Numbered from the stretch's first letter, positions 26,534-37,474 are shown. The stretch: DNA of 64,000 nt from Tenacibaculum singaporense (GCF_003867015.1 NZ_CP032548.1:1431001-1495000), one strand, 5' to 3'. Notes: a model not told the origin generated them from the sequence alone. Numbers and translations are program-made.

Positions 26534-29095
26534 TTATTGGTCTTCGTCTATTTCGGTACGAGACTCTTTTGGTTTTTCACCTTTTTCTATTTTAATGATG
26601 AGCTTTTTGTCTTTCTCATCTAAGTCCATAAAGATAGCATCACCTTCATTTAATTTAGAGTTTACAATTTCTTCAGCTAATGCATCTTCAATGTATTTCT
26701 GAATGGCTCTTTTTAATGGACGAGCACCGTATTGTTTGTCAAAACCTTTGTCAGCAATATAATCTTTGGCTTTTTCACTTAACGTAAGTTTGTAACCTAA
26801 GTCATCAATACGTCTTAGTAATTTATCTAATTCAATATCAATAATCTTATGAATGTCTTCACGCTCTAGAGAGTTGAAGATTACAACATCATCAATACGA
26901 TTTAAAAACTCAGGTGCAAATGATTTCTTTAAAGCACCTTCAATAATGCTTTTAGCATGTGCATCTTCTTGTTCTTTTTTAGAAGCAGTTCCGAAACCAA
27001 CACCACCACCAAAATCTTTTAATTTACGAGCTCCAATGTTTGAAGTCATAATAATAATGGTGTTTCTAAAATCTATTTTACGACCTAAACTATCTGTTAT
27101 GTGTCCATCATCTAACACTTGTAATAGCATGTTAAATACATCAGGATGCGCCTTTTCAATCTCGTCTAATAAGATTACAGAATAAGGCTTACGACGTACT
27201 TTTTCAGTTAATTGTCCACCTTCTTCATAACCAACGTATCCTGGAGGTGCACCAATTAAACGAGAAATGGCAAACTTCTCCATGTATTCACTCATATCAA
27301 TTCTAATTAAAGAATCTTCAGAGTCAAATAACTCACGTGCTAATACTTTAGCTAACTGTGTTTTACCAACACCAGTTGAACCTAAGAAAATAAAAGAACC
27401 GATTGGTTTATTAGGGTCTTTTAGTCCAACACGGTTACGTTGTATAGCTTTTACTACTTTGGTAACGGCTTCATCTTGACCAATTACTTTACCTTTTATT
27501 AATTGAGGTAATTCTGCTAAACGGCTACTTTCTGCTTCTGCAACACGATTTACAGGAATTCCTGTCATCATCGATACTACTTCAGCTACATTATCTTCAG
27601 TTACAATTTCTCTATGTAGTTTAGAATCTTCTTCCCATTGGTGTTGAGCTGATTCTAAAGCTGTTTCTATATTTTTTTCGTCATCACGAAGCTTAGCAGC
27701 TTCCTCGTACTTTTGTCCGCTTACTGCTTTAGTTTTGCGTCCTCTAATTTCTTCTAGTTTCGCCTCTAATTCTAAAATTTGTTGAGGAACTACAATATTT
27801 GTAATATGAATTCTCGACCCGGCTTCGTCTAAAGCATCAATAGCTTTGTCTGGTAAAAAGCGATCAGTCATATAACGGTTGGTTAATTTTACACAAGCAT
27901 CAATAGCTTCATCAGTAAAAGTAACATGATGATGTGATTCGTATTTCCCTTTAATGTTGTGTAAAATTTGTATCGTTTCTTCAACAGAAGTAGGGTCTAC
28001 AATTACTTTTTGAAAACGACGTTCTAATGCACCGTCTTTTTCAATATTAGTTCTGTATTCATCTAAAGTAGTTGCACCAATACATTGAATTTCTCCTCTA
28101 GCTAAGGCAGGTTTTAACATGTTAGAAGCATCTAACGAACCTGTAGCTCCTCCAGCACCCACAATGGTATGAATCTCATCAATAAATAAAATGATGTCAT
28201 CATTCTTTTCTAGCTCATTCATTAACGCTTTCATACGTTCTTCAAATTGACCTCTATATTTTGTACCAGCAACTAAGCTAGCTAAGTCAAGAGAAACAAT
28301 TCGTTTATCGAATAAAATTCGAGATACTTTTCTATCTACAATACGTAAGGCTAATCCTTCAGCGATGGCAGATTTACCAACACCAGGTTCACCAATAAGC
28401 ATTGGGTTGTTCTTTTTTCGTCTACTTAAAATTTGAGAAACACGCTCAATTTCTTTTAAACGGCCTACAACAGGGTCTAACTTTCCAGCAACTGCTAATG
28501 CTGTTAAATCACGTCCGAAGTTATCTAAAACAGGAGTTTTAGATTTTTTAACTTGCTTTCCTTTTTGAGGTTGTTGCCCGTAAGGGTTTGACTTTTCGTC
28601 AGCAAATTCATCGTCTGATGGAGTTTCTCCTATAGGTGAAATAAATGTGTCATCATCTACGTGTAGCTCTTTGTACAAGTTTTTAGCCTGCTCATAATCT
28701 ACATCATATTTTTGAAGTAGTTTTGTTGTAGGATCATTCTCGTTACGTAAGATGCATAATAATAAGTGCGCAGTATCTATTGCGTTACTTTGATATAATT
28801 TAGCTTCTAAAAACGTTGTTTTTATAGCTTTCTCTGCTTGTCTTGTAAGGTGTAAGCTCTTCCTTTGAGGGCTTGAAAAAGATGGGGTTGTCGGATTTAG
28901 TTTTTCTAGTTTATTACGTACTAAATCTAAATCAACATCAAAAGTTGTTAATATTTCAATGGCTTTTCCATCACCTTTTCTAATCAAACCCAACAAAAGA
29001 TGTTCCGTTCCAATAAAGTCATGTCCTAGTCTTAAGGCCTCCTCTTTACTGAAAGTAATCACATCTCTAACCTGTGGTGAAAAATTATCGTCCAT
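26534..29095 (-). CDS. clpC: ClpC-type AAA+ unfoldase of the Clp protease
   Basis: 853 residues. It has a double Clp_N repeat (about 1-145, VITFSKEEALRLGHDFIGTE), AAA domain 1 with Walker A GEPGVGKSAIAEGLA and Walker B LFIDEIHTIVGAG, a UVR/coiled-coil middle part (LRDDEKNIETALESAQHQWE), and AAA domain 2 with GSTGVGKTQLAKVLA and VILLDEIEKAHPD, ending with the ClpB_D2 small domain (IDRIDDLGYKL, KQYGARPLKRAIQKYI). This is the ATPase that feeds substrates to ClpP in the cytoplasm; the UVR-containing middle fits ClpC rather than ClpB. It is transcribed divergently from gyrA. Confidence 0.95.
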   Translation of the reverse strand: MDDNFSPQVRDVITFSKEEALRLGHDFIGTEHLLLGLIRKGDGKAIEILTTFDVDLDLVRNKLEKLNPTTPSFSSPQRKSLHLTRQAEKAIKTTFLEAKLYQSNAIDTAHLLLCILRNENDPTTKLLQKYDVDYEQAKNLYKELHVDDDTFISPIGETPSDDEFADEKSNPYGQQPQKGKQVKKSKTPVLDNFGRDLTALAVAGKLDPVVGRLKEIERVSQILSRRKKNNPMLIGEPGVGKSAIAEGLALRIVDRKVSRILFDKRIVSLDLASLVAGTKYRGQFEERMKALMNELEKNDDIILFIDEIHTIVGAGGATGSLDASNMLKPALARGEIQCIGATTLDEYRTNIEKDGALERRFQKVIVDPTSVEETIQILHNIKGKYESHHHVTFTDEAIDACVKLTNRYMTDRFLPDKAIDALDEAGSRIHITNIVVPQQILELEAKLEEIRGRKTKAVSGQKYEEAAKLRDDEKNIETALESAQHQWEEDSKLHREIVTEDNVAEVVSMMTGIPVNRVAEAESSRLAELPQLIKGKVIGQDEAVTKVVKAIQRNRVGLKDPNKPIGSFIFLGSTGVGKTQLAKVLARELFDSEDSLIRIDMSEYMEKFAISRLIGAPPGYVGYEEGGQLTEKVRRKPYSVILLDEIEKAHPDVFNMLLQVLDDGHITDSLGRKIDFRNTIIIMTSNIGARKLKDFGGGVGFGTASKKEQEDAHAKSIIEGALKKSFAPEFLNRIDDVVIFNSLEREDIHKIIDIELDKLLRRIDDLGYKLTLSEKAKDYIADKGFDKQYGARPLKRAIQKYIEDALAEEIVNSKLNEGDAIFMDLDEKDKKLIIKIEKGEKPKESRTEIDEDQ

Positions 29096-29261
29096 AAATT
29101 TATTTTCTATCTCTGTAAAGTTAGTAAGTTTTTTTCTTAAAAATTACAAAAAAGATGCCAATAGTTTTTAACTGACATTCTGACGAGTAAAATAAGGTAT
29201 TTTAATGTTTAATAACCTTATAAAATTGTTAATAAATAACACAAAACAGTCGGTATATTTT

Positions 29262-29292
29262 TTGTGTAAAACTGAGGGTTGTAGTATCTTGC
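29262..29292 (+). promoter_or_regulatory. Candidate gyrA promoter
   Basis: A TTG at 29262-29264 is followed after 20 nt by TATCTTGC, close to the Bacteroidota -7 consensus TAnnTTTG. It would give a leader of about 100 nt. It lies in the 307-bp divergent gap between clpC and gyrA; the rest of that gap holds the leader hairpin listed next and no gene. Confidence 0.4.
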
Positions 29293-29329
29293 AATGTTTT
29301 AGAAAATGCAGAGAACTAAAAAGCATTTT

Positions 29330-29364
29330 AAAAGTGAGTTTTATCAAGTGTAAAATTCACTTTT
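29330..29364 (+). promoter_or_regulatory. Stable hairpin with T run in the gyrA leader (possible attenuator)
   Basis: AAAAGTGAGTTTTA pairs with TAAAATTCACTTTT (14 pairs, one G-T), loop TCAAGTG, followed by TT. It stands 38 bp before the gyrA ATG on the same strand, so it would form inside the leader transcript. Its form is that of an intrinsic terminator. Confidence 0.5.
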
Positions 29365-29402
29365 TTGACAAAAATAAATACTAATATTTTAAAAGAAAAT
29401 AT

Positions 29403-31904
29403 ATGGCAGATGGCGAAAAGTTGATCCCTATCAACATTGAAGAGCAAATGAAGTCCGCATACATCGATTATTCAATGTCGGTGATAGTATCCAGAGCATT
29501 ACCCGATGTAAGAGATGGTTTAAAACCAGTGCATAGAAGAGTGTTGTTTGGTATGCACGAATTAGGAATTAAAGCTACTGGAGCATATAAAAAATCTGCA
29601 AGAGTTGTAGGGGAAGTATTAGGTAAGTATCACCCACACGGAGATACTTCGGTATACGACTCAATGGTACGTATGGCACAAGACTGGAGTGTGCGTTATA
29701 TGATGGTTGATGGACAAGGGAACTTTGGTTCGGTTGATGGTGATAGTCCAGCAGCAATGCGTTATACTGAGGTGCGTATGCAGAAAATATCAGAAGAAAT
29801 GTTATCTGATATTGAAAAAGATACGGTAGATCACAAGTTAAACTTTGATGATACCTTACAAGAACCTACGGTACTACCAACACGTATTCCTAACTTATTA
29901 GTTAATGGAGCATCGGGGATTGCAGTAGGTATGGCAACAAACATGGCGCCGCATAACTTAACTGAAGTTATTAATGGTACTATTGCCTATATTGATAATA
30001 GAGATATTGAGATTGATGAGTTAATGCAACACATCAAAGCACCTGATTTTCCTACAGGTGGAATTATTTATGGTTATGATGGTGTAAGAGATGCTTTCCA
30101 TACAGGTCGTGGACGTATCGTAATGCGTGCTAAAGCTACTATTGAAGAGGTAAAAGGACGTGAGTGTATCGTCGTAACTGAGATTCCTTACCAAGTGAAT
30201 AAAGCAGAAATGATTAAGAAAACTGCAGACTTGGTTAATGATAAGAAGCTAGAAGGTATTGCAAGTATTCGTGATGAGTCTGACCGTAAAGGAATGCGTA
30301 TTGTTTATGTTTTAAAGCGTGATGCTATTCCTAATATTGTTTTAAATAAGCTATTTAAGTATACACAATTACAAACTTCGTTTAGTGTAAACAATATTGC
30401 TTTAGTTAATGGTCGTCCTGAGCAATTAAACTTAAAACAGTTAATTCACTACTTTGTAGAGCATAGACACGAAGTAATTGTTCGTAGAACAGAATTTGAA
30501 TTAAAGAAGGCAGAAGCTCGTGCTCATATTTTAGAAGGATTAATTATAGCTTCTGATAATATTGATGAAGTAATTGCTATTATTAGAGGTTCTTCTAATG
30601 CAGATGAAGCACGTGAAAAATTAATAGAGCGTTTTGAGTTAACAGAGATTCAAGCACGTGCTATTGTAGAAATGCGTTTACGTCAGTTAACAGGACTGGA
30701 GCAAGATAAATTACGTGCTGAGTATGATGAAATCATCAAAACAATAGCAGATTTAAAAGATATTCTTGCTAACGAACCTAGACGTTACCAAATAATTAAA
30801 GATGAATTACTGCATATTAAAGAAAAGTATGGAGATGATCGTCGTTCGGTAATTGAGTATGCAGGAGGAGATATGCGAATCGAAGATATGATTCCTAACT
30901 CTAAAGTAGTAGTTACTATTTCGCATGCTGGTTATGTAAAGCGTACTAACTTAGATGAATATAAGGTTCAGAATAGAGGAGGACGTGGACAAAAAGGAGC
31001 GACTACTCGTAACGAAGATTTCTTAGAACATTTATTTGTTGGTACTAACCACCAATACATGTTGTTCTTTACTCAAAAAGGAAAAGTATTTTGGATGCGT
31101 GTGTACGAAGTTCCAGAAGGAGGTAAGAATACAAAAGGTAGAGCGATTCAAAATTTAATCAATATTGAACAAGATGATAAGGTAAAGGCGTTCTTAGTAA
31201 CAGGTGATTTAAAAGATGAAGATTACATCAACAGTCATTATGTTATTATGGCAACAAAACGTGGTCAGGTTAAGAAGACTCCTTTAGAGCAATACTCTCG
31301 TCCAAGAACTAATGGTATTAATGCAATTACCATTAAAGAAGGTGATGAGTTACTAGAGGCGAAACTAACTACTGGAGATAGCCAAGTAATGCTTGCACTT
31401 AAATCAGGGAAAGCAATTCGTTTTGAAGAAGCTAAAACACGTCCAATGGGAAGAACAGCTTCAGGAGTTCGCGGTATTACATTATCACATGAAAATGATG
31501 AGGTAATTGGTATGGTTGCTGTTAATGATATGGAAAGTAATATCTTAGTAGTTTCAGAAAAAGGATATGGAAAACGTTCTAATTTAGAAGATTACCGTAT
31601 AACGAATCGTGGAGGTAAAGGAGTTAAAACGTTGAATATATCAGAAAAAACTGGTAATTTAGTTGCTATCAAGAATGTTGATGACTCTAATGATCTAATG
31701 ATTATTAATAAATCAGGGTTAACTATCAGAATGGCTGTTGAAGATTTACGAGTTATGGGTAGAGCGACACAGGGGGTTAAACTAATCAATATTAAAGATA
31801 ATGATGATATTGCAGCAGTAGCAAAAGTTATGCATGAAAAAGACGAAGATGAAAATGGCATGGAAATTGAAAACGAAACAAACGAAAGTCAAGAACAACA
31901 ATAA
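29403..31904 (+). CDS. gyrA: DNA gyrase subunit A
   Basis: 833 residues. The breakage-reunion domain is intact: [20 protein letters not shown] start, [37 protein letters not shown] (quinolone-resistance region; Ser and Asp residues at their usual sites appear as D-T-S), and the catalytic Tyr in [10 protein letters not shown]. The C-terminal half has six beta-pinwheel blades; the GyrA box-like element is [13 protein letters not shown], which together with length argues for GyrA rather than ParC. Gyrase introduces negative supercoils using GyrB's ATPase. The start [15 protein letters not shown] is the usual Bacteroidota start. Confidence 0.96.
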   Translation: MADGEKLIPINIEEQMKSAYIDYSMSVIVSRALPDVRDGLKPVHRRVLFGMHELGIKATGAYKKSARVVGEVLGKYHPHGDTSVYDSMVRMAQDWSVRYMMVDGQGNFGSVDGDSPAAMRYTEVRMQKISEEMLSDIEKDTVDHKLNFDDTLQEPTVLPTRIPNLLVNGASGIAVGMATNMAPHNLTEVINGTIAYIDNRDIEIDELMQHIKAPDFPTGGIIYGYDGVRDAFHTGRGRIVMRAKATIEEVKGRECIVVTEIPYQVNKAEMIKKTADLVNDKKLEGIASIRDESDRKGMRIVYVLKRDAIPNIVLNKLFKYTQLQTSFSVNNIALVNGRPEQLNLKQLIHYFVEHRHEVIVRRTEFELKKAEARAHILEGLIIASDNIDEVIAIIRGSSNADEAREKLIERFELTEIQARAIVEMRLRQLTGLEQDKLRAEYDEIIKTIADLKDILANEPRRYQIIKDELLHIKEKYGDDRRSVIEYAGGDMRIEDMIPNSKVVVTISHAGYVKRTNLDEYKVQNRGGRGQKGATTRNEDFLEHLFVGTNHQYMLFFTQKGKVFWMRVYEVPEGGKNTKGRAIQNLINIEQDDKVKAFLVTGDLKDEDYINSHYVIMATKRGQVKKTPLEQYSRPRTNGINAITIKEGDELLEAKLTTGDSQVMLALKSGKAIRFEEAKTRPMGRTASGVRGITLSHENDEVIGMVAVNDMESNILVVSEKGYGKRSNLEDYRITNRGGKGVKTLNISEKTGNLVAIKNVDDSNDLMIINKSGLTIRMAVEDLRVMGRATQGVKLINIKDNDDIAAVAKVMHEKDEDENGMEIENETNESQEQQ

Positions 31905-31921
31905 ATAAATCATAACTAAAA

Positions 31922-33160
31922 ATGAAAAATCAAATTTTAGCCCTTTCTTTAGGATTAATGTCGTTAGGGGCGGTGGCTCAGAAATCGGAATTAAAAGATG
32001 CTGAAAAAGCGATAAAAAAACAAGATTTTACTACTGCATTAAGCACTCTTAACGCGATTGAGGGCTCTTTAATGATGAATGGTGAAGATAAATATAAATC
32101 TAAATTTTATTTCTTAAAAGGTAAAGCATTAGCTGCTAAAAAAGATTATAAAAAAGCAGGAGAAGCTTTGAACGCTTTATTAGCGATGGGTGAGAATAAG
32201 TATACAGATGAGGCTAAGCCTATCTTAAACCAAATGATTCAAGAAGTTTCAAAAAAAGCAGTTGATTTATACAATAATAAAAAAGACTATAAGGGTGCTG
32301 CTGATGGTTTCTATTTAACATATGTGTTAAGTCCTACAGATACTTCATTTGCATATAATGCGGCTGTTTCAGCTACTCAAGCTAAAGATTATGATAAGGC
32401 GATTGAGTATTACAGAGAGTTACAAAAAATAGGTTATACAGGTGTTGAAAAGCAATATGTAGCTACAGATAAAACTACTGGAAAAGTTGAAAGTTTTGGA
32501 AATGACAAGGCTAGAAGAGATTTAATGGTAAAAACAGGAAATTATGTAAAACCAGAAACAAAGTCTTCTGATTCAAAATCAGCAACAATTGTTAAAAATG
32601 TAGCTTTAATATTAAAAGAACAAGGAAAAACTGATGAAGCTATTGCAGCTTTTAAAGATGCTCGTGCTTCTAACCCTAAAGATTTAAACTTAATCTTAAA
32701 TGAAGCTCAGTTATATGTTGAGATGGGGAAAATGGATAAGTTTGGAGAATTAATGAATGAAGCTGTAGCTTTAGATCCAGAAAATCCAACTTTATACTAT
32801 AATTTAGGTGTTGTAAACTTTAACGAAGGTAGAATGGATGATGCTAAAAAGTATTATACCAAAGCTGTAGAGTTAAAACCAGATTATGCTGATGCTTACA
32901 TGAATTTAGCAGTAGTAGTTTTAGATAAAGAAAAAGCGATTGTAGAAGAGATGAATAAAAACTTATCTAACTTTAAAAAGTATGATGAGTTAGCTGCAAA
33001 GCAAAAAGAAGTTTATAAAGAGGCTATTCCATTTTTAGAAAAAGCTGATAGTTTAAACAGAAATGTAGAAACTGTTAAAACTTTAATGAACTTATATGAA
33101 GTTTTAGAAATGAGCGATAAGGCTTCTGAATATAGAGAGTTGTATCAATCAATGAAATAA
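31922..33160 (+). CDS. Exported TPR protein downstream of gyrA
   Basis: 412 residues with a signal peptide (MKNQILALSLGLMSLGAVAQ). The protein is a string of tetratricopeptide repeats; clear examples are EKAIKKQDFTTALSTLNAI, NNKKDYKGAADGFYLTYVLS, YDKAIEYYRELQKIGYTG and PTLYYNLGVVNFNEGRMDDA followed by KKYYTKAVELKPDYADAYMN. It begins 17 bp after gyrA and probably forms one transcript with it; this gyrA-TPR order is common in Flavobacteriia. It probably acts as a periplasmic scaffold. The partner is unknown. Confidence 0.85.
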   Translation: MKNQILALSLGLMSLGAVAQKSELKDAEKAIKKQDFTTALSTLNAIEGSLMMNGEDKYKSKFYFLKGKALAAKKDYKKAGEALNALLAMGENKYTDEAKPILNQMIQEVSKKAVDLYNNKKDYKGAADGFYLTYVLSPTDTSFAYNAAVSATQAKDYDKAIEYYRELQKIGYTGVEKQYVATDKTTGKVESFGNDKARRDLMVKTGNYVKPETKSSDSKSATIVKNVALILKEQGKTDEAIAAFKDARASNPKDLNLILNEAQLYVEMGKMDKFGELMNEAVALDPENPTLYYNLGVVNFNEGRMDDAKKYYTKAVELKPDYADAYMNLAVVVLDKEKAIVEEMNKNLSNFKKYDELAAKQKEVYKEAIPFLEKADSLNRNVETVKTLMNLYEVLEMSDKASEYRELYQSMK

Positions 33161-33177
33161 GAAGTTATTCAAGTATA

Positions 33178-33212
33178 AAAAAACCGAAACTTTTAAGTTT
33201 CGGTTTTTTTTG
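33178..33212 (+). terminator. Terminator after the gyrA-TPR operon
   Basis: AAAAAACCGAAACTTTTAAG stem pairing with CTTAAGTTTCGGTTTTTT-like sequence and a T run, 18 bp after the stop at 33160. It may serve the facing minus-strand gene as well. Confidence 0.75.
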
Positions 33213-33227
33213 TGTTATAAAAGTTGG

Positions 33228-34001
33228 TTATTCAACTAAACGTTTAATAACTCTAAGTTTATGAGTGTGTTGCTGCGTATCAACATTATAAATACCACTA
33301 TGGTCTAATTTATCAATACGAACTTTTCCGTGAGCATGTATAATGTTGTAGTCATTCATAATAATTCCAACATGGGTAATAATACCTTCTTCATTATCAA
33401 AAAACGCTAAATCACCGGGTTCACTTTCTTCAATAAAACTTAATACTTCGCCTTGAGTTGCTTGTTGTTTAGCATCGCGTAGAAGATTGTATCCACATAG
33501 TTTATATACAGTTTGGGTAAATCCTGAACAATCAATTCCAAAAGGCGATTTACCTCCCCATAAATAAGGGACATTTAAGAATAAGAAAGCGGTTTCTACA
33601 ATTGCAGATTTAGCTAGTTTGTTATTGCATACTTTGCCCTCATATAAAAAAGAGGTATTGTTAATATTGATTTTATTATTCTTAAACAATGGAAGACGAG
33701 CTCCCATAGGAATAGTGGTTAAATTACTGTTATTATCAGTAATAAAATCAATTAATTCACCAGCATAGTGCTTTTTTTCTTTAGATAAAAGAATATGTAT
33801 TTCTTCAGAAATTTCTTCGTATTGTTTATTATCTATATAGCCCTCATAATCATCGAAAGCTAAACGAATTTTACTCCATTTTTTAGTTTTTTCTAAGACT
33901 TCAAAGTGCTCACCAAAAACAACTTGATTTACCATTTCTGAAGCATCAGAAGGCTCTAATCGAAGAGGAACAATACTTAAATTACAAATTCCGAAAGACA
34001 T
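33228..34001 (-). CDS. NlpC/P60 (C40) cell-wall peptidase with SH3-like domain
   Basis: 257 residues. The N-terminal half has bacterial SH3-like segments (CNLSIVPLRLEPSDASEMVN, VLEKTKKWSKIRLAFDDYEG). The C-terminal half is the NlpC/P60 domain: LWGGKSPFGIDCSGFTQTVY carries the nucleophile Cys, GDLAFFDNEEGIITHVGIIM the catalytic His, and NIIHAHGKVRID the third polar residue. These enzymes cleave gamma-D-Glu-diaminopimelate bonds in peptidoglycan peptides. No export signal is visible, which is usual for this flavobacterial subgroup. Its start lies 24 bp downstream of the thiolase stop, so they may be co-transcribed. Confidence 0.88.
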   Translation of the reverse strand: MSFGICNLSIVPLRLEPSDASEMVNQVVFGEHFEVLEKTKKWSKIRLAFDDYEGYIDNKQYEEISEEIHILLSKEKKHYAGELIDFITDNNSNLTTIPMGARLPLFKNNKININNTSFLYEGKVCNNKLAKSAIVETAFLFLNVPYLWGGKSPFGIDCSGFTQTVYKLCGYNLLRDAKQQATQGEVLSFIEESEPGDLAFFDNEEGIITHVGIIMNDYNIIHAHGKVRIDKLDHSGIYNVDTQQHTHKLRVIKRLVE

Positions 34002-34025
34002 CTACTAGTTGGGGCTTTAAAACAA

Positions 34026-35201
34026 TTAAACTCTTTCAATAACCATTGCACTAGCACCACCACCACCATTACAAATACCAGCAGCACCAATTTTAGCGTT
34101 GTTTTGTTTTAAAATTGAAGTTAAAGCAATAATAATTCTAGCTCCAGAAACTCCTAATGGGTGTCCTAATGAAACAGCACCACCATTAACATTTACTTTG
34201 TCAGCAGATAATCCTAAGATTTTCATATTTGCTAACCCAACTACAGAAAAAGCTTCGTTTAATTCAAAATAATCAACATCATCAATAGAAACTCCAGCTT
34301 TAGCTAAAGCTTTAGGTAATGCTTTAGCAGGAGCTGTTGTAAACCATTTTGGTTCATGAGCAGCATCAGCATATCCTTTAATTTTTGCTAATGGAGTTAA
34401 GCCTAATTCAGCAGCTTTATCAGCAGACATTAATACTAAAGCAGCTCCACCATCATTAATAGTTGATGCATTAGCAGCAGTTACTGTACCCTCTTTCGTA
34501 AACGCAGGACGTAACGCAGGAATTTTTTCCATTTTTACATTCTTATACTCTTCATCTTCAGAAAAGACAATAGGCTCTCCACGACGTTGAGGTATTTCAA
34601 CTGGAACAACTTCATCTGCAAATTTTCCTTCGCTCCACGCTTTAGCAGAACGGTTGTATGATTCAACAGCAAAAGCATCTTGATCTTCTCTTGAAAATTC
34701 ATATTCAACAGCACATTCATCAGCACAAACTCCCATGGCTACTTGTTCGTAAGCATCAACTAAACCATCTTTTTGCATTCCATCCTCCATTTTGATAGGA
34801 CCAAATTTACTGCCAGTTCTAGCATGTTGGTAGTGAGGAATCATACTCATGTTCTCCATACCACCAGCAACAACTATTTCGGCATCACCTAAAGCGATAG
34901 TTTGTGCAGCTAACATAATAGACTTCATTCCTGATGAACAAACTTTATTTACAGTAGTACAAGGCACAGTATCTGGTATTCCTGCAAAAATTGCAGCTTG
35001 ACGAGCTGGGGCTTGTCCTAAACCTGCCGAAACTACATTACCCATAAAAACTTCTTCAACCATTTCTGGTTTTAAGTTAATTTTATCTAAAGCTCCTTTA
35101 ATGGCTACAGCACCTAATTTAGGCGCAGGTGTAGTTGATAATGTTCCTAAAAAACTACCAATTGGAGTTCTTGCAACCGATACTATTACTACTTCTTTCA
35201 T
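34026..35201 (-). CDS. Acetyl-CoA C-acetyltransferase (thiolase)
   Basis: 391 residues, the normal thiolase length. The acyl-accepting Cys is in TTVNKVCSSGMKSIMLAAQT (about residue 87), the substrate-loop His in ELNEAFSV/GGAVSLGHPLGVSGAR, and the proton-transfer Cys in IGAAGICNGGGGASAMVIER. This biosynthetic-type thiolase condenses two acetyl-CoA to acetoacetyl-CoA or acts in reverse in fatty-acid and isoleucine breakdown. It is cytosolic. The family includes AtoB and PhaA; which metabolic role dominates is not clear from the neighbours. Confidence 0.92.
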   Translation of the reverse strand: MKEVVIVSVARTPIGSFLGTLSTTPAPKLGAVAIKGALDKINLKPEMVEEVFMGNVVSAGLGQAPARQAAIFAGIPDTVPCTTVNKVCSSGMKSIMLAAQTIALGDAEIVVAGGMENMSMIPHYQHARTGSKFGPIKMEDGMQKDGLVDAYEQVAMGVCADECAVEYEFSREDQDAFAVESYNRSAKAWSEGKFADEVVPVEIPQRRGEPIVFSEDEEYKNVKMEKIPALRPAFTKEGTVTAANASTINDGGAALVLMSADKAAELGLTPLAKIKGYADAAHEPKWFTTAPAKALPKALAKAGVSIDDVDYFELNEAFSVVGLANMKILGLSADKVNVNGGAVSLGHPLGVSGARIIIALTSILKQNNAKIGAAGICNGGGGASAMVIERV

Positions 35202-35409
35202 GTGCTACTATTTGTTAATTTTTTATTTATCCCAATAACCAAAAGTGACTAAAATAATAAAGCTTTTAAGTGCTTAATAATTATTTTCCTACTATTGATT
35301 TCATGTATTGGGTGAATTGTATTAAGATTTGTTTTGCGAAAATAACCATTTTATAACAAGTACTCAAATAATAGAGAAAGGTTATATTTACATTTTATAA
35401 AGATCAAAA

Positions 35410-37452
35410 ATGAACGATTTAATCAACAGACTGTACAAGAATAACACGATAATTTACAAAGTATTGTTATTCTTAATTACAGTAATTGCTATTGTGTATT
35501 TGTTTCCTAAAGGAGGACAGTTTAAGTATGATTTTCCGCAAGGAAAACCTTGGCAATATGATAATTTATATGCTCCATTTGATTTTGCCATTCAAAAGAC
35601 TCCAGAAGAGATTGAAGCTGAGAAAAAAGAACTTGAAAATAGTTCAAAAAAATATTTTGTAGTTGATACATCGATAAAAACAGAAGTATTCCGTTCATTT
35701 ACTAATCAAGTTACAAATATAGACTCTTTATCAACTAGTGCTATTAGAGATTTAATTAGAGAAGGAGAAAAACTTATTGATAAAATATATCTGTATGGTT
35801 TTCTAGATGATGCAAGTATTGATAAAGCAAATAGAGGAGATGTAATAATATTACGAAAAGGAAACTCTATTGATGATGTTCCGTTTTCAAGGTTAGTACA
35901 ATCAAAAGATATTTTAAGCTTTTTAAGAACAAATACAGAGGGACTTCAGTACTATAAACAACGTCTTCTAATAAACTATTTGTCAAATAATTTGCGCCCT
36001 AACGTAACCTACGATTATAAATACAGTGAAAAGGAGTTAAATGAACGTTTACAAGGTATTTCTTATGCAAAAGGAAAAGTTTCAAAAGGAGAATTAATTA
36101 TTTTAAAAGGAGATATTGTTGAAGGAAGAAAGTATAATGTTTTAAAGTCGTATGAAGTAGCATCAAGCTCTAGAATTTGGACAAAATCTAATTATTATTG
36201 GATTGTATTTGGATACACAATTTTAGTAGCCCTAGCATTATTGATGTTATTATTGTTTTTAGAAAGATATAGGTTTGAAACTTTTAATGATAATAATAAA
36301 GTAACCTTTATTTTCTTCAATATCTTTTTAATGATTTTTGTACAAACGATGGTGGTAAAATACAATTCTGATTATTTGTATGTTGTTCCGTTAAGTATTT
36401 TACCAATTGTACTAAAAGCTTTTTTTGATGCTAGATTAGGTTTGTTTACTCATGTACTTACCGTATTGTTATTAGGGTTTATTGTACCAAATAGTTTTGA
36501 GTTTATTTATTTACATATTATAGCGGGAATTGTAACCATATTAACGGTTTCTGAATTATATAAAAGAGCAAGTTTGTTTATGTCTATTGGACAAATAACG
36601 CTAATTTATATGGTTACTTATTTTGCCTTTTCTATTTTAAAAGAAGGGAATGCAGATAAGATAAATTGGATGTATTTTGGTCTATTTGCAGCTAACGGAT
36701 TGTTATCGTTCTTAGCAGTGTTTTTTATCTATTTTTATGAAAAGCTTTTCGGGTTGGTTTCTGATGTAACTTTATTAGAGCTTTCTAATACAAATTCAAA
36801 ACTATTAAGAGATTTAAACGAGAAAGCACCAGGAACGTTCCAACATTCCATGCAGGTGGCTAATTTAGCTGAAGCAGCAGCAAATGAAATAGGAGCGAAC
36901 TCTATGCTAGTAAGAACAGGAGCTTTATATCACGATATTGGTAAAATGGTAAATCCAATGTATTTCACCGAAAATCAATCCACAGGAGTTAACCCACATA
37001 ATGATTTATTACCAGTAGATAGTGCACGTATTATTTTAGATCACGTAATTAACGGAATTGAAATAGCTAAAAAGAATAAATTACCAGATAGGATTATAGA
37101 CTTTATCCGTACACACCATGGAACAAGCGTTACCTATTACTTTTATAAACAAGAACAAGAAAACAATCCAGATGTTGATATTCAGAAGTTTCAATACCAA
37201 GGACCAATTCCGTTTTCAAAAGAAACAGCCATTTTAATGATGTGTGATGCAGCAGAAGCTGCTTCTAAAAGTTTAAAAAATCCGACAGCACAATCGATAG
37301 ATGTGTTAATTGATAGAATTATAGACAAGCAAAAAAACGATAATCAGTTCATAAATTCTGATATTACTTTTAGAGAAATAGAAAAAATTAAAAAAATTAT
37401 TAAGAATAAGTTAATGAATATCTATCACTTACGAGTTGAGTACCCAGAATAG
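35410..37452 (+). CDS. 7TM-HD family phosphohydrolase (PgpH/YqfF-like)
   Basis: 680 residues. An N-terminal helix (about 17-35) is followed by a large extracytoplasmic domain (7TM-7TMR-HDED, about 50-255), a block of seven membrane segments (about 265-470), and a C-terminal cytosolic HD domain with HSMQVANLAEAAAN, GALYHDIGKMVNP (HD at about 504-505) and FIRTHHGTSVTYYFY. Relatives such as PgpH degrade cyclic di-AMP to pApA. I infer the same reaction here from the family. The gene stands alone and divergent from the thiolase gene. Confidence 0.9.
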   Translation: MNDLINRLYKNNTIIYKVLLFLITVIAIVYLFPKGGQFKYDFPQGKPWQYDNLYAPFDFAIQKTPEEIEAEKKELENSSKKYFVVDTSIKTEVFRSFTNQVTNIDSLSTSAIRDLIREGEKLIDKIYLYGFLDDASIDKANRGDVIILRKGNSIDDVPFSRLVQSKDILSFLRTNTEGLQYYKQRLLINYLSNNLRPNVTYDYKYSEKELNERLQGISYAKGKVSKGELIILKGDIVEGRKYNVLKSYEVASSSRIWTKSNYYWIVFGYTILVALALLMLLLFLERYRFETFNDNNKVTFIFFNIFLMIFVQTMVVKYNSDYLYVVPLSILPIVLKAFFDARLGLFTHVLTVLLLGFIVPNSFEFIYLHIIAGIVTILTVSELYKRASLFMSIGQITLIYMVTYFAFSILKEGNADKINWMYFGLFAANGLLSFLAVFFIYFYEKLFGLVSDVTLLELSNTNSKLLRDLNEKAPGTFQHSMQVANLAEAAANEIGANSMLVRTGALYHDIGKMVNPMYFTENQSTGVNPHNDLLPVDSARIILDHVINGIEIAKKNKLPDRIIDFIRTHHGTSVTYYFYKQEQENNPDVDIQKFQYQGPIPFSKETAILMMCDAAEAASKSLKNPTAQSIDVLIDRIIDKQKNDNQFINSDITFREIEKIKKIIKNKLMNIYHLRVEYPE

Positions 37453-37474
37453 GTGATTTTTTTATCAAAAAAGT

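Noticed and set aside
29575..31861. Minus-strand ORFs inside gyrA
   Set aside because: They are mirror frames of a strongly conserved gene with no features of their own.
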